DNA of 64,000 nt, from contig JADGPK010000008.1 of the NCBI GenBank assembly GCA_017882445.1, forward strand, positions 17,923-81,922. Direction: 5' to 3'. Positions 44,244 to 52,104 of the stretch are shown here, in pieces. The notes under the pieces are model-generated. The model did no database searches, was not told the DNA's origin, and saw only the letters and a program-made list of their open reading frames with translations. The translations under genes were made by a program, and so were the position numbers. This stretch comes from Solirubrobacteraceae bacterium (lineage in GTDB: Bacteria > Actinomycetota > Thermoleophilia > Solirubrobacterales > Solirubrobacteraceae). Positions within the stretch are counted from its first letter, which is position 1. Each line of letters opens with the position of its first letter.

Positions 44244-44969
44244 TCAGCGCGAGCGCGCGTCCGTGAGCCAGCGCCTCCACGGCAGCGCACCGCCCGCCCG
44301 TGCGAGCTCGCTCTCCTCGCGGCCTGCTACGACCGCGAGCGTCTGCACCTCGACCTCGCCCAGCCGCGCGATCGTCTCGCGGTTCGACCGTTCGAGCGTC
44401 GTGGGCTGCGCAGGCCACGGCGTGAGCACCACAGCGAGCACCTCCAGCCCAGCCGCGCGGGCCGCATCGATCGTCAACAGCGTGTGATTGATCGTGCCCA
44501 GTCCCGCCCTCGCAGCGATCAGCAGGGGCAGCCCGAGCGCCGCTGCGAGGTCGCGCACCAGGTAGTTCGGCGCCAGCGGCACGAGCAGGCCGCCGACGCC
44601 CTCCACGACGAGCGTCTCACGCTGGGTGTCGGGGCCCGACGCGCCGCGGGCCGCGACGAGCAGCCGATCGGGGGCGATCGGCTCGCCTGCGAGCTCCGCG
44701 GCGAGGTGGGGCGACGTCGCGGGCCCGTAGCGGAAAGGCGCGACGTCCCGCGGGCTCATGCCGGCCGCTGCTGCGAGCAGCTCGTGGTCCGCCGGCCAGC
44801 GGTCTGCCTCGCCGCCGCCGCCGCCCTGCGCTCGATCTTCAAGGCCGGTGACCACGGGCTTGAAGGCGCGCACGCGCTCGCCGTCGGCGACCATCGCGGC
44901 GAGCAGGCACGCGCTCAGGATCGTCTTGCCGACGCCCGTGTCGGTCGCGGTGACGAACAGCCCGCGCAC
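44244..44969 (-). CDS. bioD: Dethiobiotin synthetase
   Basis: BioD closes the ureido ring from diaminopelargonate, CO2 and ATP. The 241-residue product has the P-loop TATDTGVGKT near the N terminus, FKPVVTG with the carbamate-binding Lys, and VEGVGGLLVPL. I start it at GTG 44969 (MRGLFVTATDTG), 19 bases after the bioF stop; the open frame continues upstream inside bioF but without family similarity. It is the last gene of the bioB-bioF-bioD operon. Confidence 0.92.
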   Translation of the reverse strand: MRGLFVTATDTGVGKTILSACLLAAMVADGERVRAFKPVVTGLEDRAQGGGGGEADRWPADHELLAAAAGMSPRDVAPFRYGPATSPHLAAELAGEPIAPDRLLVAARGASGPDTQRETLVVEGVGGLLVPLAPNYLVRDLAAALGLPLLIAARAGLGTINHTLLTIDAARAAGLEVLAVVLTPWPAQPTTLERSNRETIARLGEVEVQTLAVVAGREESELARAGGALPWRRWLTDARSR

Positions 44970-44988
44970 CCGCGCCCGCCGTGAGACG

Positions 44989-46404
44989 CTAGGCCGCGCG
45001 GGCGCTTGAGATCTCGCGCTCGAGGTCGAACGGGGCGCTCGACCCTGCCATCGCTGTAACCGGCTCCCGCGATCGCCCGCCGTCGCGCTCGAGGTCGAAG
45101 GGCACCGCCGCCGCAGCCTCGGCGGCCTCGTATGACGTCCCGCGTGCAAACGCCGCGAACTCGTCGGGCGCCGTCTCGGTCGCGATCCTGCGCTCGATCG
45201 GAGGTGCTGTCATCGAGGCCGGGTCCAGGCCCAGCTTGCGAGCAAGGTTGCCGAACACGCCCGCCGCCATCCGCAGCTCGGCGGGGGTGTGCGAGGCCAT
45301 CGTGGTGAGACGCAGCCTGGAGGTTCCACTCGGCACCGTCGGTGGCCGGATCGCCTGGGCGAAGACCCCGCGCTCGATCGCCTCCTGGCAGAGGCGCATC
45401 GCCGCGCGCTCCTCGCCGATGATCAGCGGCACGATGTGCATGTCGGACTCAGCGACCGGGAAGCCCTCCGCGGCGAGCGCCGCGCGCAGCACCCGCGCGT
45501 TGGATCGCAGCCGCTGCACCCGGTGCGGGCGCTCCTGAAGCAGGTCGAGCGCCGCCAGCGCTCCCGCCACGGCGGGGGGCGCCGGCGCAGTCGAGAAGAT
45601 CAACGAGCGGGCGGTGTTGACGAGGTAGCGGACGATCTCGGTGCTCGCACACGCGTAGGCTCCGTAGGAGCCGAGCGCCTTGCCGAGCGTGCCGATCACA
45701 ACGTCGATCTCATCCTCGAGCCCCGCCTCCGCGACCGCCCCGCGGCCGTCAGGGCCGAGGTTGCCGATCGCGTGGGCCTCGTCGATCACCGTGCGCGCTC
45801 CGTAGTCCCTCGCCACCTCCGCGATCTCGCTCAGCGGCGCGACGTCCCCATCCATCGAGAACACCGAGTCGCTCACGATCAGGCGCCTGGCCTGACCGTC
45901 GCGGCCGCCGGCGTGCCGGTGCAGGCTCCATTCGAGATGCTCGACGTCGCGGTGGCGGTAGACGACCACCTCGGCACGCGACAGCCGGCAGCCGTCCACG
46001 ATCGAGGCGTGGTTGAGCTCGTCGGAGAAGATCGTGTCGCCGCGCCCCGCGAGCGCACCGATGACGCCGAGGTTGGCCAGGTAGCCCGAGCCGAACAGCA
46101 GACATGCCTCGCTGCCTTTGAACGCCGCCAGGCGCTCCTCCAGGCGCCGGTGGATCGTCATCGTGCCCGACACCAGGCGGGAGGCGCCCGCTCCGACGCC
46201 CCAGCGCATCGCGGCGTCCGCTGCGGCTTCACGCACACGCGGATGGTCGGCAAGGCCGAGGTAGTTGTTCGAGCACAGCAGCAGGACGGGCCTGCCCTCG
46301 AGCAGGACGGTCGGCCCCTGGGGGCCGCTGATCAGACGCAGGCGACGACCGAGACCGAGGCGCTCTAGTTCCGTCAGCCGCTCTTCGATCTCGCTCATCG
46401 GCAA
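44989..46404 (-). CDS. bioF: 8-amino-7-oxononanoate synthase with long C-terminal tail
   Basis: BioF condenses pimeloyl-thioester with alanine. The core (residues 1-385) has CSNNYLGLADHP, NHASIVDGCRLSRA, the cofactor DEAHAIGNLG and the PLP Lys in GTLGKALGSYGAY. Family members end near residue 385-400; this one continues to 471 with a tail rich in Ala and Glu that contains a duplicated PFDLER motif 23 residues apart, encoded by a 17-bp direct repeat (45014-45030 and 45083-45099). The tail function is unknown. The gene starts six bases after the bioB stop. Confidence 0.92.
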   Translation of the reverse strand: MPMSEIEERLTELERLGLGRRLRLISGPQGPTVLLEGRPVLLLCSNNYLGLADHPRVREAAADAAMRWGVGAGASRLVSGTMTIHRRLEERLAAFKGSEACLLFGSGYLANLGVIGALAGRGDTIFSDELNHASIVDGCRLSRAEVVVYRHRDVEHLEWSLHRHAGGRDGQARRLIVSDSVFSMDGDVAPLSEIAEVARDYGARTVIDEAHAIGNLGPDGRGAVAEAGLEDEIDVVIGTLGKALGSYGAYACASTEIVRYLVNTARSLIFSTAPAPPAVAGALAALDLLQERPHRVQRLRSNARVLRAALAAEGFPVAESDMHIVPLIIGEERAAMRLCQEAIERGVFAQAIRPPTVPSGTSRLRLTTMASHTPAELRMAAGVFGNLARKLGLDPASMTAPPIERRIATETAPDEFAAFARGTSYEAAEAAAAVPFDLERDGGRSREPVTAMAGSSAPFDLEREISSARAA

Positions 46405-46410
46405 CGGGCT

Positions 46411-47571
46411 CTAGCCGACCGGCACCTTGTTCGCGGCGCCATCCGGCCGTGCGGGGACCGAGCGCTTGGCGCGGAAGCGCAGCTGCGTCGAGGGATCCCA
46501 CAGCCGTACCTTCAGCTCGACCGCCCCAGGCGGCGTGTCACCTCGCAGAAACATCTCGACCACCTGGGGAGTCTCGCCCGAGAGCCGTCCCGAGCGGTTG
46601 TCCGGTCGCGGGTTGGCCGCGTTGTCCGGTTGACGCGCGACGTTGAGACCGAGGTTCTCGAACATCTCGCGGTCCACCTCGGGCTCGTTGCCGAGAGTGG
46701 TCAGGAAGTTGCCCATCATCACGCCGTTGATCCCTGCCTGGACCGCCAGCTGCTGCAGCTCGCCGAGATTCTCCACGCGCCCGCCGCACAACCGGAACAG
46801 CGCCTCGGGGAGGATCAGCCGAAAGATCGCGATCCACTTCACGGCCTCCCAGGGGTCCATGTACTCGCGGTCGCCGAACTTGGTGCCCGGACGCGGGTTG
46901 AGCATGTTGATGGGGACGCTCGTCGGGTCTATCGCCGCCAGCTCGAATGCCATCTCCACGCGCTGGGCGCGGGTCTCGCCGAGGTTGAGGATGCCGCCCA
47001 CGCAGGTCTCGAGCCCCGCCTCGCGAACGGCGTCGATCGTGCGCAGACGACCCTCGTAGCGAACCGTGCTGGTCACCTCGTCGTAGTAGCTGTACGCGGT
47101 CTCCACGTTGTGGTGCACGCGCTGGATGCCCGCCTCGCGCAGTTCCCTGGCGCGCTCGAGCGATATGTGACCGACGGAGGCGCAGCGCTTGAGGTTGGTC
47201 TGCTCTGAGACCAGGCGGACGCCCTCGAGATACTTGCGGAAGTCGCGCTTGGAGAGCCCCTGGCCCTGGGTGACCATGCAGAAGCGGTGCGCGCCCGCCG
47301 CCTCGGCCGCGCGCGCGTGCTCGAGGATCTGCTCGGGCTCCATCATCGCGTGCATCGGTGTCTCGGCGTCGGCGAAGGAGGACTGTGCGCAGAAGCCGCA
47401 GTCCTCCGCGCAACCGCCGGACTTGGCGTTGACCAGGGAGCACATGTCCGTGGAGTCGGCGAACCGCTCGACACGGGCTTCCCAAGCGCGCTGGATCAGC
47501 GCTTCGATCTGCTCGTGGTCCTCGATCTCGCCGAGCTGGAGCGCCTGCTCGCGAGTGATCAGCGGCGTCAT
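46411..47571 (-). CDS. bioB: Biotin synthase
   Basis: This 386-residue radical SAM enzyme inserts sulfur into dethiobiotin. It has the radical SAM motif CAEDCGFC, the following YSYYDEV and CVGGILNLGE blocks, and RLCGGRVENL with the Arg ligand of the [2Fe-2S] cluster. I start at ATG 47571 rather than a TTG three codons earlier, because a -10 box TAGCTT ends exactly seven bases upstream. The C-terminal 55 residues beyond the barrel (PRPDNRSGRLSGETPQ...) are longer than usual. First gene of bioBFD. Confidence 0.95.
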   Translation of the reverse strand: MTPLITREQALQLGEIEDHEQIEALIQRAWEARVERFADSTDMCSLVNAKSGGCAEDCGFCAQSSFADAETPMHAMMEPEQILEHARAAEAAGAHRFCMVTQGQGLSKRDFRKYLEGVRLVSEQTNLKRCASVGHISLERARELREAGIQRVHHNVETAYSYYDEVTSTVRYEGRLRTIDAVREAGLETCVGGILNLGETRAQRVEMAFELAAIDPTSVPINMLNPRPGTKFGDREYMDPWEAVKWIAIFRLILPEALFRLCGGRVENLGELQQLAVQAGINGVMMGNFLTTLGNEPEVDREMFENLGLNVARQPDNAANPRPDNRSGRLSGETPQVVEMFLRGDTPPGAVELKVRLWDPSTQLRFRAKRSVPARPDGAANKVPVG

Positions 47572-47578
47572 GCGCCAC

Positions 47579-47584
47579 AAGCTA
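47579..47584 (-). promoter_or_regulatory. -10 box of the bioBFD operon
   Basis: TAGCTT on the minus strand (47584 to 47579) is seven bases upstream of the bioB ATG, implying a leaderless transcript. The box lies in the short gap behind the upstream hydratase gene, so bioBFD can be expressed separately. No BirA-like operator is evident in this gap. Confidence 0.5.
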
Positions 47585-47600
47585 CGAGGTGCGGCGGACG

Positions 47601-48428
47601 CTACTCCCCGCGCCAGCGCGCGGGGCGCCTTTCGGCGAACGCGCGCATGCCCTCGCGCAGGTCCTGCGAGGCGAACGATGCGCGGCGAAGCTCGATCAGC
47701 TCCGCTTCGACGTCTGCCGGCAGCTCGCTCTCGGCGCGTAGCAGCTCGGTGAGCACGCGCTTGTTGCCGGTCTGCGCCAGCGGCGCGTTGCCCGCCAGCT
47801 CGGCCGCGATCTCCAGCGCGAGCGTCTCCAGCTGCTCGGCGGGCGCGACGCGGTTGACGAGCCCCCAGCTGAGCGCCGTGGGCGCGTCGATGTAGCGTCC
47901 GAGCAGGAACAGCTCGCGTGTGCGCGTCGCCCCGATCGCGTCGAGGAAGCGGCGCAGGCCCGTGTGGGAATAGACCAGGCCGAGCTTCGCCGGCGGCATG
48001 CCCAGCTTGATGCCGTCCTGCGCCACGCGCAGATCGCAGGAGAGAGCGAGCTCGAGGCCGCCGCCGATCGCGTGGCCCGGGAGGACCGCCAGCGTGGCGT
48101 GGGGAAACGCCTCCAGGGCGTCGATCGCCTGGTTGAATGGGTGGGCGATGAGCTGCTCGGCGCGCTCTTCGAACTCCTCGTCGGGGATCTCTCCGATGTC
48201 GTAGCCCGCCGAGAACATCCCGTGCGCGCCCGTCACGAGCACGCAGCGGGCGTCGGACTGCGGGGCGGCCAGCTCGCCGAGCGTCGCGCTGATCGCGTCG
48301 AGGATCGGGTGGTCCAGCGCGTTGCGCTTCGCCGGGTTCGAGATCGTCAAGCGCACAACGCCGGGGGCCGGCTCGTCGATCAGGAGCTTGCCGTCGGCGA
48401 GCTCGCGTGGGGGAGCGCCTGAGGACAC
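47601..48428 (-). CDS. Enoyl-CoA hydratase/isomerase family protein
   Basis: This 275-residue crotonase-fold protein has ISNPAKRNALDHPIL, oxyanion-hole segments GMFSAGYDIGEI and GHAIGGGLELALSCDLRVA, and MPPAKLGLVYSHTGLRRF. The usual catalytic glutamates of classical hydratases are not both at the canonical places, and the pattern is closer to decarboxylase or isomerase members such as methylmalonyl-CoA decarboxylase-like proteins, so the reaction is open. It precedes bioB on the same strand but with a separate bioB promoter. Confidence 0.78.
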   Translation of the reverse strand: MSSGAPPRELADGKLLIDEPAPGVVRLTISNPAKRNALDHPILDAISATLGELAAPQSDARCVLVTGAHGMFSAGYDIGEIPDEEFEERAEQLIAHPFNQAIDALEAFPHATLAVLPGHAIGGGLELALSCDLRVAQDGIKLGMPPAKLGLVYSHTGLRRFLDAIGATRTRELFLLGRYIDAPTALSWGLVNRVAPAEQLETLALEIAAELAGNAPLAQTGNKRVLTELLRAESELPADVEAELIELRRASFASQDLREGMRAFAERRPARWRGE

Positions 48429-48542
48429 CGGCCGACAGGCTAGCCGAGCGCCCCCGAGGGCGTCCCCGCGGGTCCGCGGACGAGCGCTCGGGCGGCTAAG
48501 GGCCTATCCCAACAGGAGCGTGCGGGCCTAGCGGGATCGGCC

Positions 48543-48755
48543 CTAATCCAGTACGACGAGGGTGTCGCCCTCGTTGACCGCCTGGCCCTCCTCGCAGCAG
48601 ATTTCCTTCACCGTTCCCGCGTCTTCGGCCTCGACGGGCATCTCCATCTTCATCGACTCGAGGATCGCTACCGTGTCGCCCTCCGCGACCGTGTCGCCGA
48701 CCGCGCACTCGATTTTCCATACCGTGCCGGTGATATGAGCCTCTACATCCGTCAT
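48543..48755 (-). CDS. Stand-alone biotinyl carrier protein (BCCP-like)
   Basis: The 70-residue product is a single biotinyl/lipoyl domain with the biotinylation motif ESMKMEMPV; the Lys between the two Met residues is the attachment site. The start at ATG 48755 (MTDVEAH) is supported by GGAGG five bases upstream; an earlier in-frame ATG at 48767 lacks one. Small stand-alone carriers work with separate biotin carboxylase and carboxyltransferase subunits of acyl-CoA carboxylases; a carboxyltransferase is encoded at 57152. No biotin carboxylase is in the window. Confidence 0.9.
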   Translation of the reverse strand: MTDVEAHITGTVWKIECAVGDTVAEGDTVAILESMKMEMPVEAEDAGTVKEICCEEGQAVNEGDTLVVLD

Positions 48756-48820
48756 CTGATCCTCCATCCGCCGGTCGCCACCACTGGATCGGGACAATAG
48801 TCAGCGCGCCCGACCGATCC

Positions 48821-49519
48821 GTGCGCGCGAGGAGGTTCGTTCTCGTCGCGGCTCACAACGAGGCCGACTGTATCGCCGCGACGCTCGCAGCGCTCGCACT
48901 GGCGTTCCCCGAGGCGACAGTATGGGTGGCCGACGACGGCTCGAGCGATGCCACCGCCGAGATCTCCCGCCGCGAGGGCGCACGCGTCGTTTCCAGCGAG
49001 CGCGTCATCGGCAAGGGCGCCGCGGTCACACGCGCCGCTTTAGAGGCGCTGCGCGAGTCGCGCGCGAACGGAGCCGAAGCCGGCGAGCGGTCGGTGTTCG
49101 TGCTGTGCGACGGCGATCTGGCGGACTCCGCCCGGACGCTCGGGGCGCTGGCCGAGGCGGTGGAACGCGGGGACGCGGATGTCGCGGTGGCCGCTTTCGC
49201 CACGCGCGTGGGGGGAGGCGTGGGACTCGCCCTCGGGTTCGCGCGCTGGGCGATCCGTCGGCGCTGCGGCCTGCACGCCACGGCTCCGATCTCCGGCCAG
49301 CGCGCGCTCAGCGAGCACGCGCTCCAGAACGTTCTGCCATTCGCCCACGGCTACGGGATGGAGATCGGGATGACGATCGACGCCGTTCGCGCGGGCAACC
49401 GTGTCGTGGAGGTCGAGCTCGACCTGACCCACCGTGCGAGCGGTCGCACGCTTCGCGGCTTCGCCCATCGCGCCCGCCAGCTGATCGACTTCGTGCGTGT
49501 CTATCTCGCCCGCGCGTAG
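48821..49519 (+). CDS. Glycosyltransferase family 2 protein
   Basis: The 232-residue GT-A protein has the nucleotide-sugar binding start FVLVAAHNEADCIAATLAAL, WVADDGSSDATAEI and the metal-binding acidic motif LCDGDLADS. It lacks the usual C-terminal transmembrane helices of polyprenyl-phosphate glycosyltransferases, so it is probably a soluble or peripherally bound enzyme resembling glucosyl-3-phosphoglycerate or dolichyl-phosphate synthase relatives. The start is GTG. A 7-bp hairpin (49523-49542) follows the stop. Confidence 0.82.
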   Translation: MRARRFVLVAAHNEADCIAATLAALALAFPEATVWVADDGSSDATAEISRREGARVVSSERVIGKGAAVTRAALEALRESRANGAEAGERSVFVLCDGDLADSARTLGALAEAVERGDADVAVAAFATRVGGGVGLALGFARWAIRRRCGLHATAPISGQRALSEHALQNVLPFAHGYGMEIGMTIDAVRAGNRVVEVELDLTHRASGRTLRGFAHRARQLIDFVRVYLARA

Positions 49520-49522
49520 ACG

Positions 49523-49542
49523 CCGGCGAGATAGATCGCCGG
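49523..49542 (+). terminator. Hairpin after the GT2 gene
   Basis: CCGGCGA (49523-49529), GATAGA loop, TCGCCGG (49536-49542). No T-run follows immediately; a short TTTTT occurs about 50 bases downstream. Confidence 0.5.
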
Positions 49543-49610
49543 AAGCGGTCAGCCACGGCCTGGGGGACGACGCGCGTAACCTTGCGCCGTTTTTCAGGTA
49601 GAGCGAACAG

Positions 49611-50399
49611 ATGAGCGAGCTGGCCCCGATGCGCGAGCAGGTCTACACCGACCCGCGTCCCAAGGAGCACTTCGATCGCTTCCACGAGCGATCGCGCAGC
49701 CGCGAACCGGACTGGACGTATGAGATGACGCGGGTGCTCACCTCGCTGTACGGCTACACGTTGCTGCGCGCCCGCGCGATCTCCACCGAGAAGGTGCCCG
49801 GCAGGGGAGCGGTGATCCTCGCGCCCAACCACTTCTCGTTCATGGATCACTTCCTGATGGGCGCCTACATCCGGCGCAAGGTGCGCTTCATGGCCAAGTC
49901 GCAGCTGTTCAAACGCCCGATGCAGTTCGTCTACACCCACGGCGGCGTCTTCCCCGTCCGCCGCGGCGCGCGTGACGAGGAGACGTTCATCACGGCCAGA
50001 ACCGTGCTGGCGAGGCAGGGGGCCATCGCGATGTACTGCGAGGGCGGCCGCTCGCGCACCGGCAAAGTCGCCGAGCAGGCCAAGCGCGGGATCGGGCGCC
50101 TGGCGCTCGAAACGGGAGCGCCGGTGGTTCCGATCGCCATCTACGGGTCCTCGCGGATTCGCAACTGGAAGCGCCTGCAGTTTCCCAAGGTCACCGTTCA
50201 GTACGGGGACGCCATGCGCTGGGAGGCGATCGAGCACCCGACCCGTGAGCAGCAGCAGGCCGTCGCCGACCAGGTCCTCGCCGAGATCCGCCGCCTGTAC
50301 GCGGGCCTGGAGGAGTACGGTCGCATGGGGGTCCTCAGGCGGGTGCGCGAGCAGCGCCGCGCCGAGCGCCGCGCCCACGACGGGGCGGCTGTCGCCTGA
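49611..50399 (+). CDS. 1-acyl-sn-glycerol-3-phosphate acyltransferase family
   Basis: This 262-residue PlsC-type acyltransferase has the catalytic NHFSFMDHF (HX4D), the GVFPVRRGARDEETF substrate block, CEGGRSRTGKV and GAPVVPIAIYGSSRI. It transfers an acyl chain to lysophosphatidate or a related lipid acceptor. It lacks a strong N-terminal membrane helix, so peripheral attachment is likely. It lies after GT2 and before a membrane protein; all three are on the plus strand and could serve envelope lipid synthesis. Confidence 0.9.
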   Translation: MSELAPMREQVYTDPRPKEHFDRFHERSRSREPDWTYEMTRVLTSLYGYTLLRARAISTEKVPGRGAVILAPNHFSFMDHFLMGAYIRRKVRFMAKSQLFKRPMQFVYTHGGVFPVRRGARDEETFITARTVLARQGAIAMYCEGGRSRTGKVAEQAKRGIGRLALETGAPVVPIAIYGSSRIRNWKRLQFPKVTVQYGDAMRWEAIEHPTREQQQAVADQVLAEIRRLYAGLEEYGRMGVLRRVREQRRAERRAHDGAAVA

Positions 50400-50468
50400 G
50401 CTTTGATGCATCGTCGGGGCCTTCGCCTAGGCTGCGACGCACTGACAGCGTAGGCGTGGAAGGGAACG

Positions 50469-51185
50469 ATGCAGGCTCGACTTGACGTTGGCGCGGTGAT
50501 CAGCCGGGTGTTCGGCATCTATGTCGAGGAGGCGGCCGTGCTGATGCCCGCCGCGGCGGCCGTGTTCGTCTTCACGGGCGTCCTCTCCACCGTGCTCCTG
50601 AACGCCGGTTCCGGGCTCGCTGTCGTCGCGCTGCTCATCAGCCTCGTCGCGACCACGCTGTTCACGGGCATGGTCGTGCAGCTCGTCGCCGACATCCAGG
50701 ACGGTCGTCGCGACGCGAGCGCGGGCCAGCTGTTGCGCGCTGCAGCACCGGTCCTCGGTCAGCTGATCCTCGTGGGGATCGTGGCGGGAGTAGGGGTCCT
50801 CATCGGCTTCATCCTGGTGATCGTTCCGGGGCTCATACTGATCACGATCTGGTCTGTCGCGGCTCCCGTCGTCGTGCTCGAGCGGCCCGCCGGCCTGGGG
50901 GCGCTCGCGCGCAGCCGCGCGCTGGTGCGCGGCAACGGCTGGCAGGTGTTCGGCGTGATCTTCCTGCTCGACATCCTGGTCGCGCTCGTCGCTGGAGCGA
51001 TCGAGCTCGGAGCCGATTCGGCCGGCACCGGCGTGGGGATCGTCGTGAGGGTGCTGGTCGGTGTGCTCACGGCGCCCCTCGCGGCGCTGGCGGCCGCGGT
51101 CCTCTACTTCGACCTGCGCGGGATCTCCGCCGCCGAGCCCACCGGCGGCGTCCCGACCGTCGCCGGACCGACAGACACCGCCTGA
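50469..51185 (+). CDS. Six-helix membrane protein, GDPD-membrane-domain-like
   Basis: This 238-residue protein has about six hydrophobic helices separated by short polar loops. The pattern VPGLILITIWSVAAPVVVLE, then a conserved-looking RSRALVRGNGWQVFGVIFLL and PLAALAAAVLYFDLRG at the end, resembles the membrane domain found in some glycerophosphodiester phosphodiesterases, here without the enzyme domain. Function unknown. A good Shine-Dalgarno GGAAGGGA precedes the ATG, and TAGGCT (50428-50433) is a candidate -10 box. Confidence 0.65.
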   Translation: MQARLDVGAVISRVFGIYVEEAAVLMPAAAAVFVFTGVLSTVLLNAGSGLAVVALLISLVATTLFTGMVVQLVADIQDGRRDASAGQLLRAAAPVLGQLILVGIVAGVGVLIGFILVIVPGLILITIWSVAAPVVVLERPAGLGALARSRALVRGNGWQVFGVIFLLDILVALVAGAIELGADSAGTGVGIVVRVLVGVLTAPLAALAAAVLYFDLRGISAAEPTGGVPTVAGPTDTA

Positions 51186-51224
51186 CTCCCAGGCGCAGCC
51201 GGCACTAGGGTGCGCTGCGGCGCC

Positions 51225-51896
51225 ATGTCCACGTCAGACGTATCCGAGCTGCTCAGAGCGGACCTCCTGTGGGGAGCATCGATCATGCTCGCCGGCGCTC
51301 CGCCGCCGCCCGGGGTGGATGAATCGCTGGGGACGGCGGTCGCTGCGGCGTGCTCCGCGCTGGGAGCTCGCGTGTGGGATTGCCGGCTGCTGGGTGAGGA
51401 GTCGCGCTGCCTCGAGGAGTCCGCGATCGACGACCTCGTCGATCGGGCGCTCGGCGAGCTGGGAGGCATCGATCTGCTGGTCGTGGACGCTGCGGCCCTG
51501 TTCTCATCCTCAGAGTGGCGCGCCCCGGAGTCGCGGGCGCCGGCGCGCGACTCGCTCGCGGTGTGCCTGGAGGCGAGCTGGAACGTCACGCGGGCCGCCG
51601 TCAACCGTGCGTTCCTGGCGCACGACACGCCCGGGCGGGTCGTCTATCTCACTCCCGCACCCGACGCCGGCGCGTACGCCGAGGCGGTCCGCGCGGGCCT
51701 CGAGAACCTCGCCCGCACGCTGTCGATCGAGTGGGCCCGCTTCGGGATCACGACCGTGGCGATCACCCCGGGCGCGGACACGAGCGCGGGCGATGTGGCG
51801 GCGCTGACGGCCTATCTCGCTTCGCCCGCCGGCGTGTACTTCTCGGGTTGCCTGCTGGACCTCAGAGGGCCGGCCGGGACGCCGGGCGCGATCTAG
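51225..51896 (+). CDS. Degenerate short-chain dehydrogenase-like protein
   Basis: The 223-residue protein (ATG at 51225, MSTSDVSELL) follows the SDR fold: IDLLVVDAAALF, LEASWNVTRAAVNRAFL, GRVVYLTPAPDAGAYAEAVRAGLENLARTLSIEWARFGI in pieces, and TTVAITPGADT. The glycine-rich TGxxxGxG coenzyme motif is replaced by ASIMLAGAPPPPG, and where SDRs have YxxxK there is YAEAV without the Lys. It is therefore probably not a dehydrogenase. It may be a non-catalytic partner or a diverged enzyme. It converges with a canonical SDR gene. Confidence 0.7.
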   Translation: MSTSDVSELLRADLLWGASIMLAGAPPPPGVDESLGTAVAAACSALGARVWDCRLLGEESRCLEESAIDDLVDRALGELGGIDLLVVDAAALFSSSEWRAPESRAPARDSLAVCLEASWNVTRAAVNRAFLAHDTPGRVVYLTPAPDAGAYAEAVRAGLENLARTLSIEWARFGITTVAITPGADTSAGDVAALTAYLASPAGVYFSGCLLDLRGPAGTPGAI

Positions 51897-51910
51897 TACG
51901 CCGCCCACGA

Positions 51911-52002
51911 GTTCTGTGTGACCATGGTGTTACACGAGCCGGCCGGGAGGTACGTACCCTCCCAAAGTTCTGTATGACCATGGTGTTACAGAACTTTGGG
52001 AG
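51911..52002. repeat. Two CCATGG-centred dyads, one 44 bp long
   Basis: A 24-bp word occurs twice (51911-51934 and 51967-51990) with one difference; each is built round ACCATGGT with TGT/ACA flanks. The second copy extends outward to a dyad from 51959 to 52002 in which 20 of 22 base pairs match (mismatches only at 51976/51985 and 51975/51986). Between the copies lies the perfect palindrome GGTACGTACC (51949-51958). The site is between the stops of two convergent SDR-type genes and could be a bidirectional terminator or a protein-binding site. Confidence 0.8.
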
Positions 52003-52014
52003 TAGAACATCCAA

Positions 52015-52065
52015 TCGAGCCGGTTCGAGTGGCGCCAGTTCGAGCCGGTTCGAGTCAGTTCGAGC
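52015..52065 (+). repeat. TTCGAGC-rich short tandem repeats
   Basis: TCGAGCCGGTTCGAGT occurs at 52015-52030 and 52040-52055 (25-bp period), followed by a partial copy TTCGAGC at 52059-52065. The words are themselves partly symmetric (TCGA core). It lies in the non-coding space before the convergent SDR stop. Confidence 0.7.
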
Positions 52066-52104
52066 TGCGCCGGCTCATCCCACGGCTTGCTGGCGAGCGG
52101 CGGC

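Noticed and set aside
52015..52065. tRNA gene suggested by repeated GGTTCGAGTC words
   Set aside because: The T-loop-like words recur in tandem but there is no acceptor stem, anticodon arm or D-arm around them.
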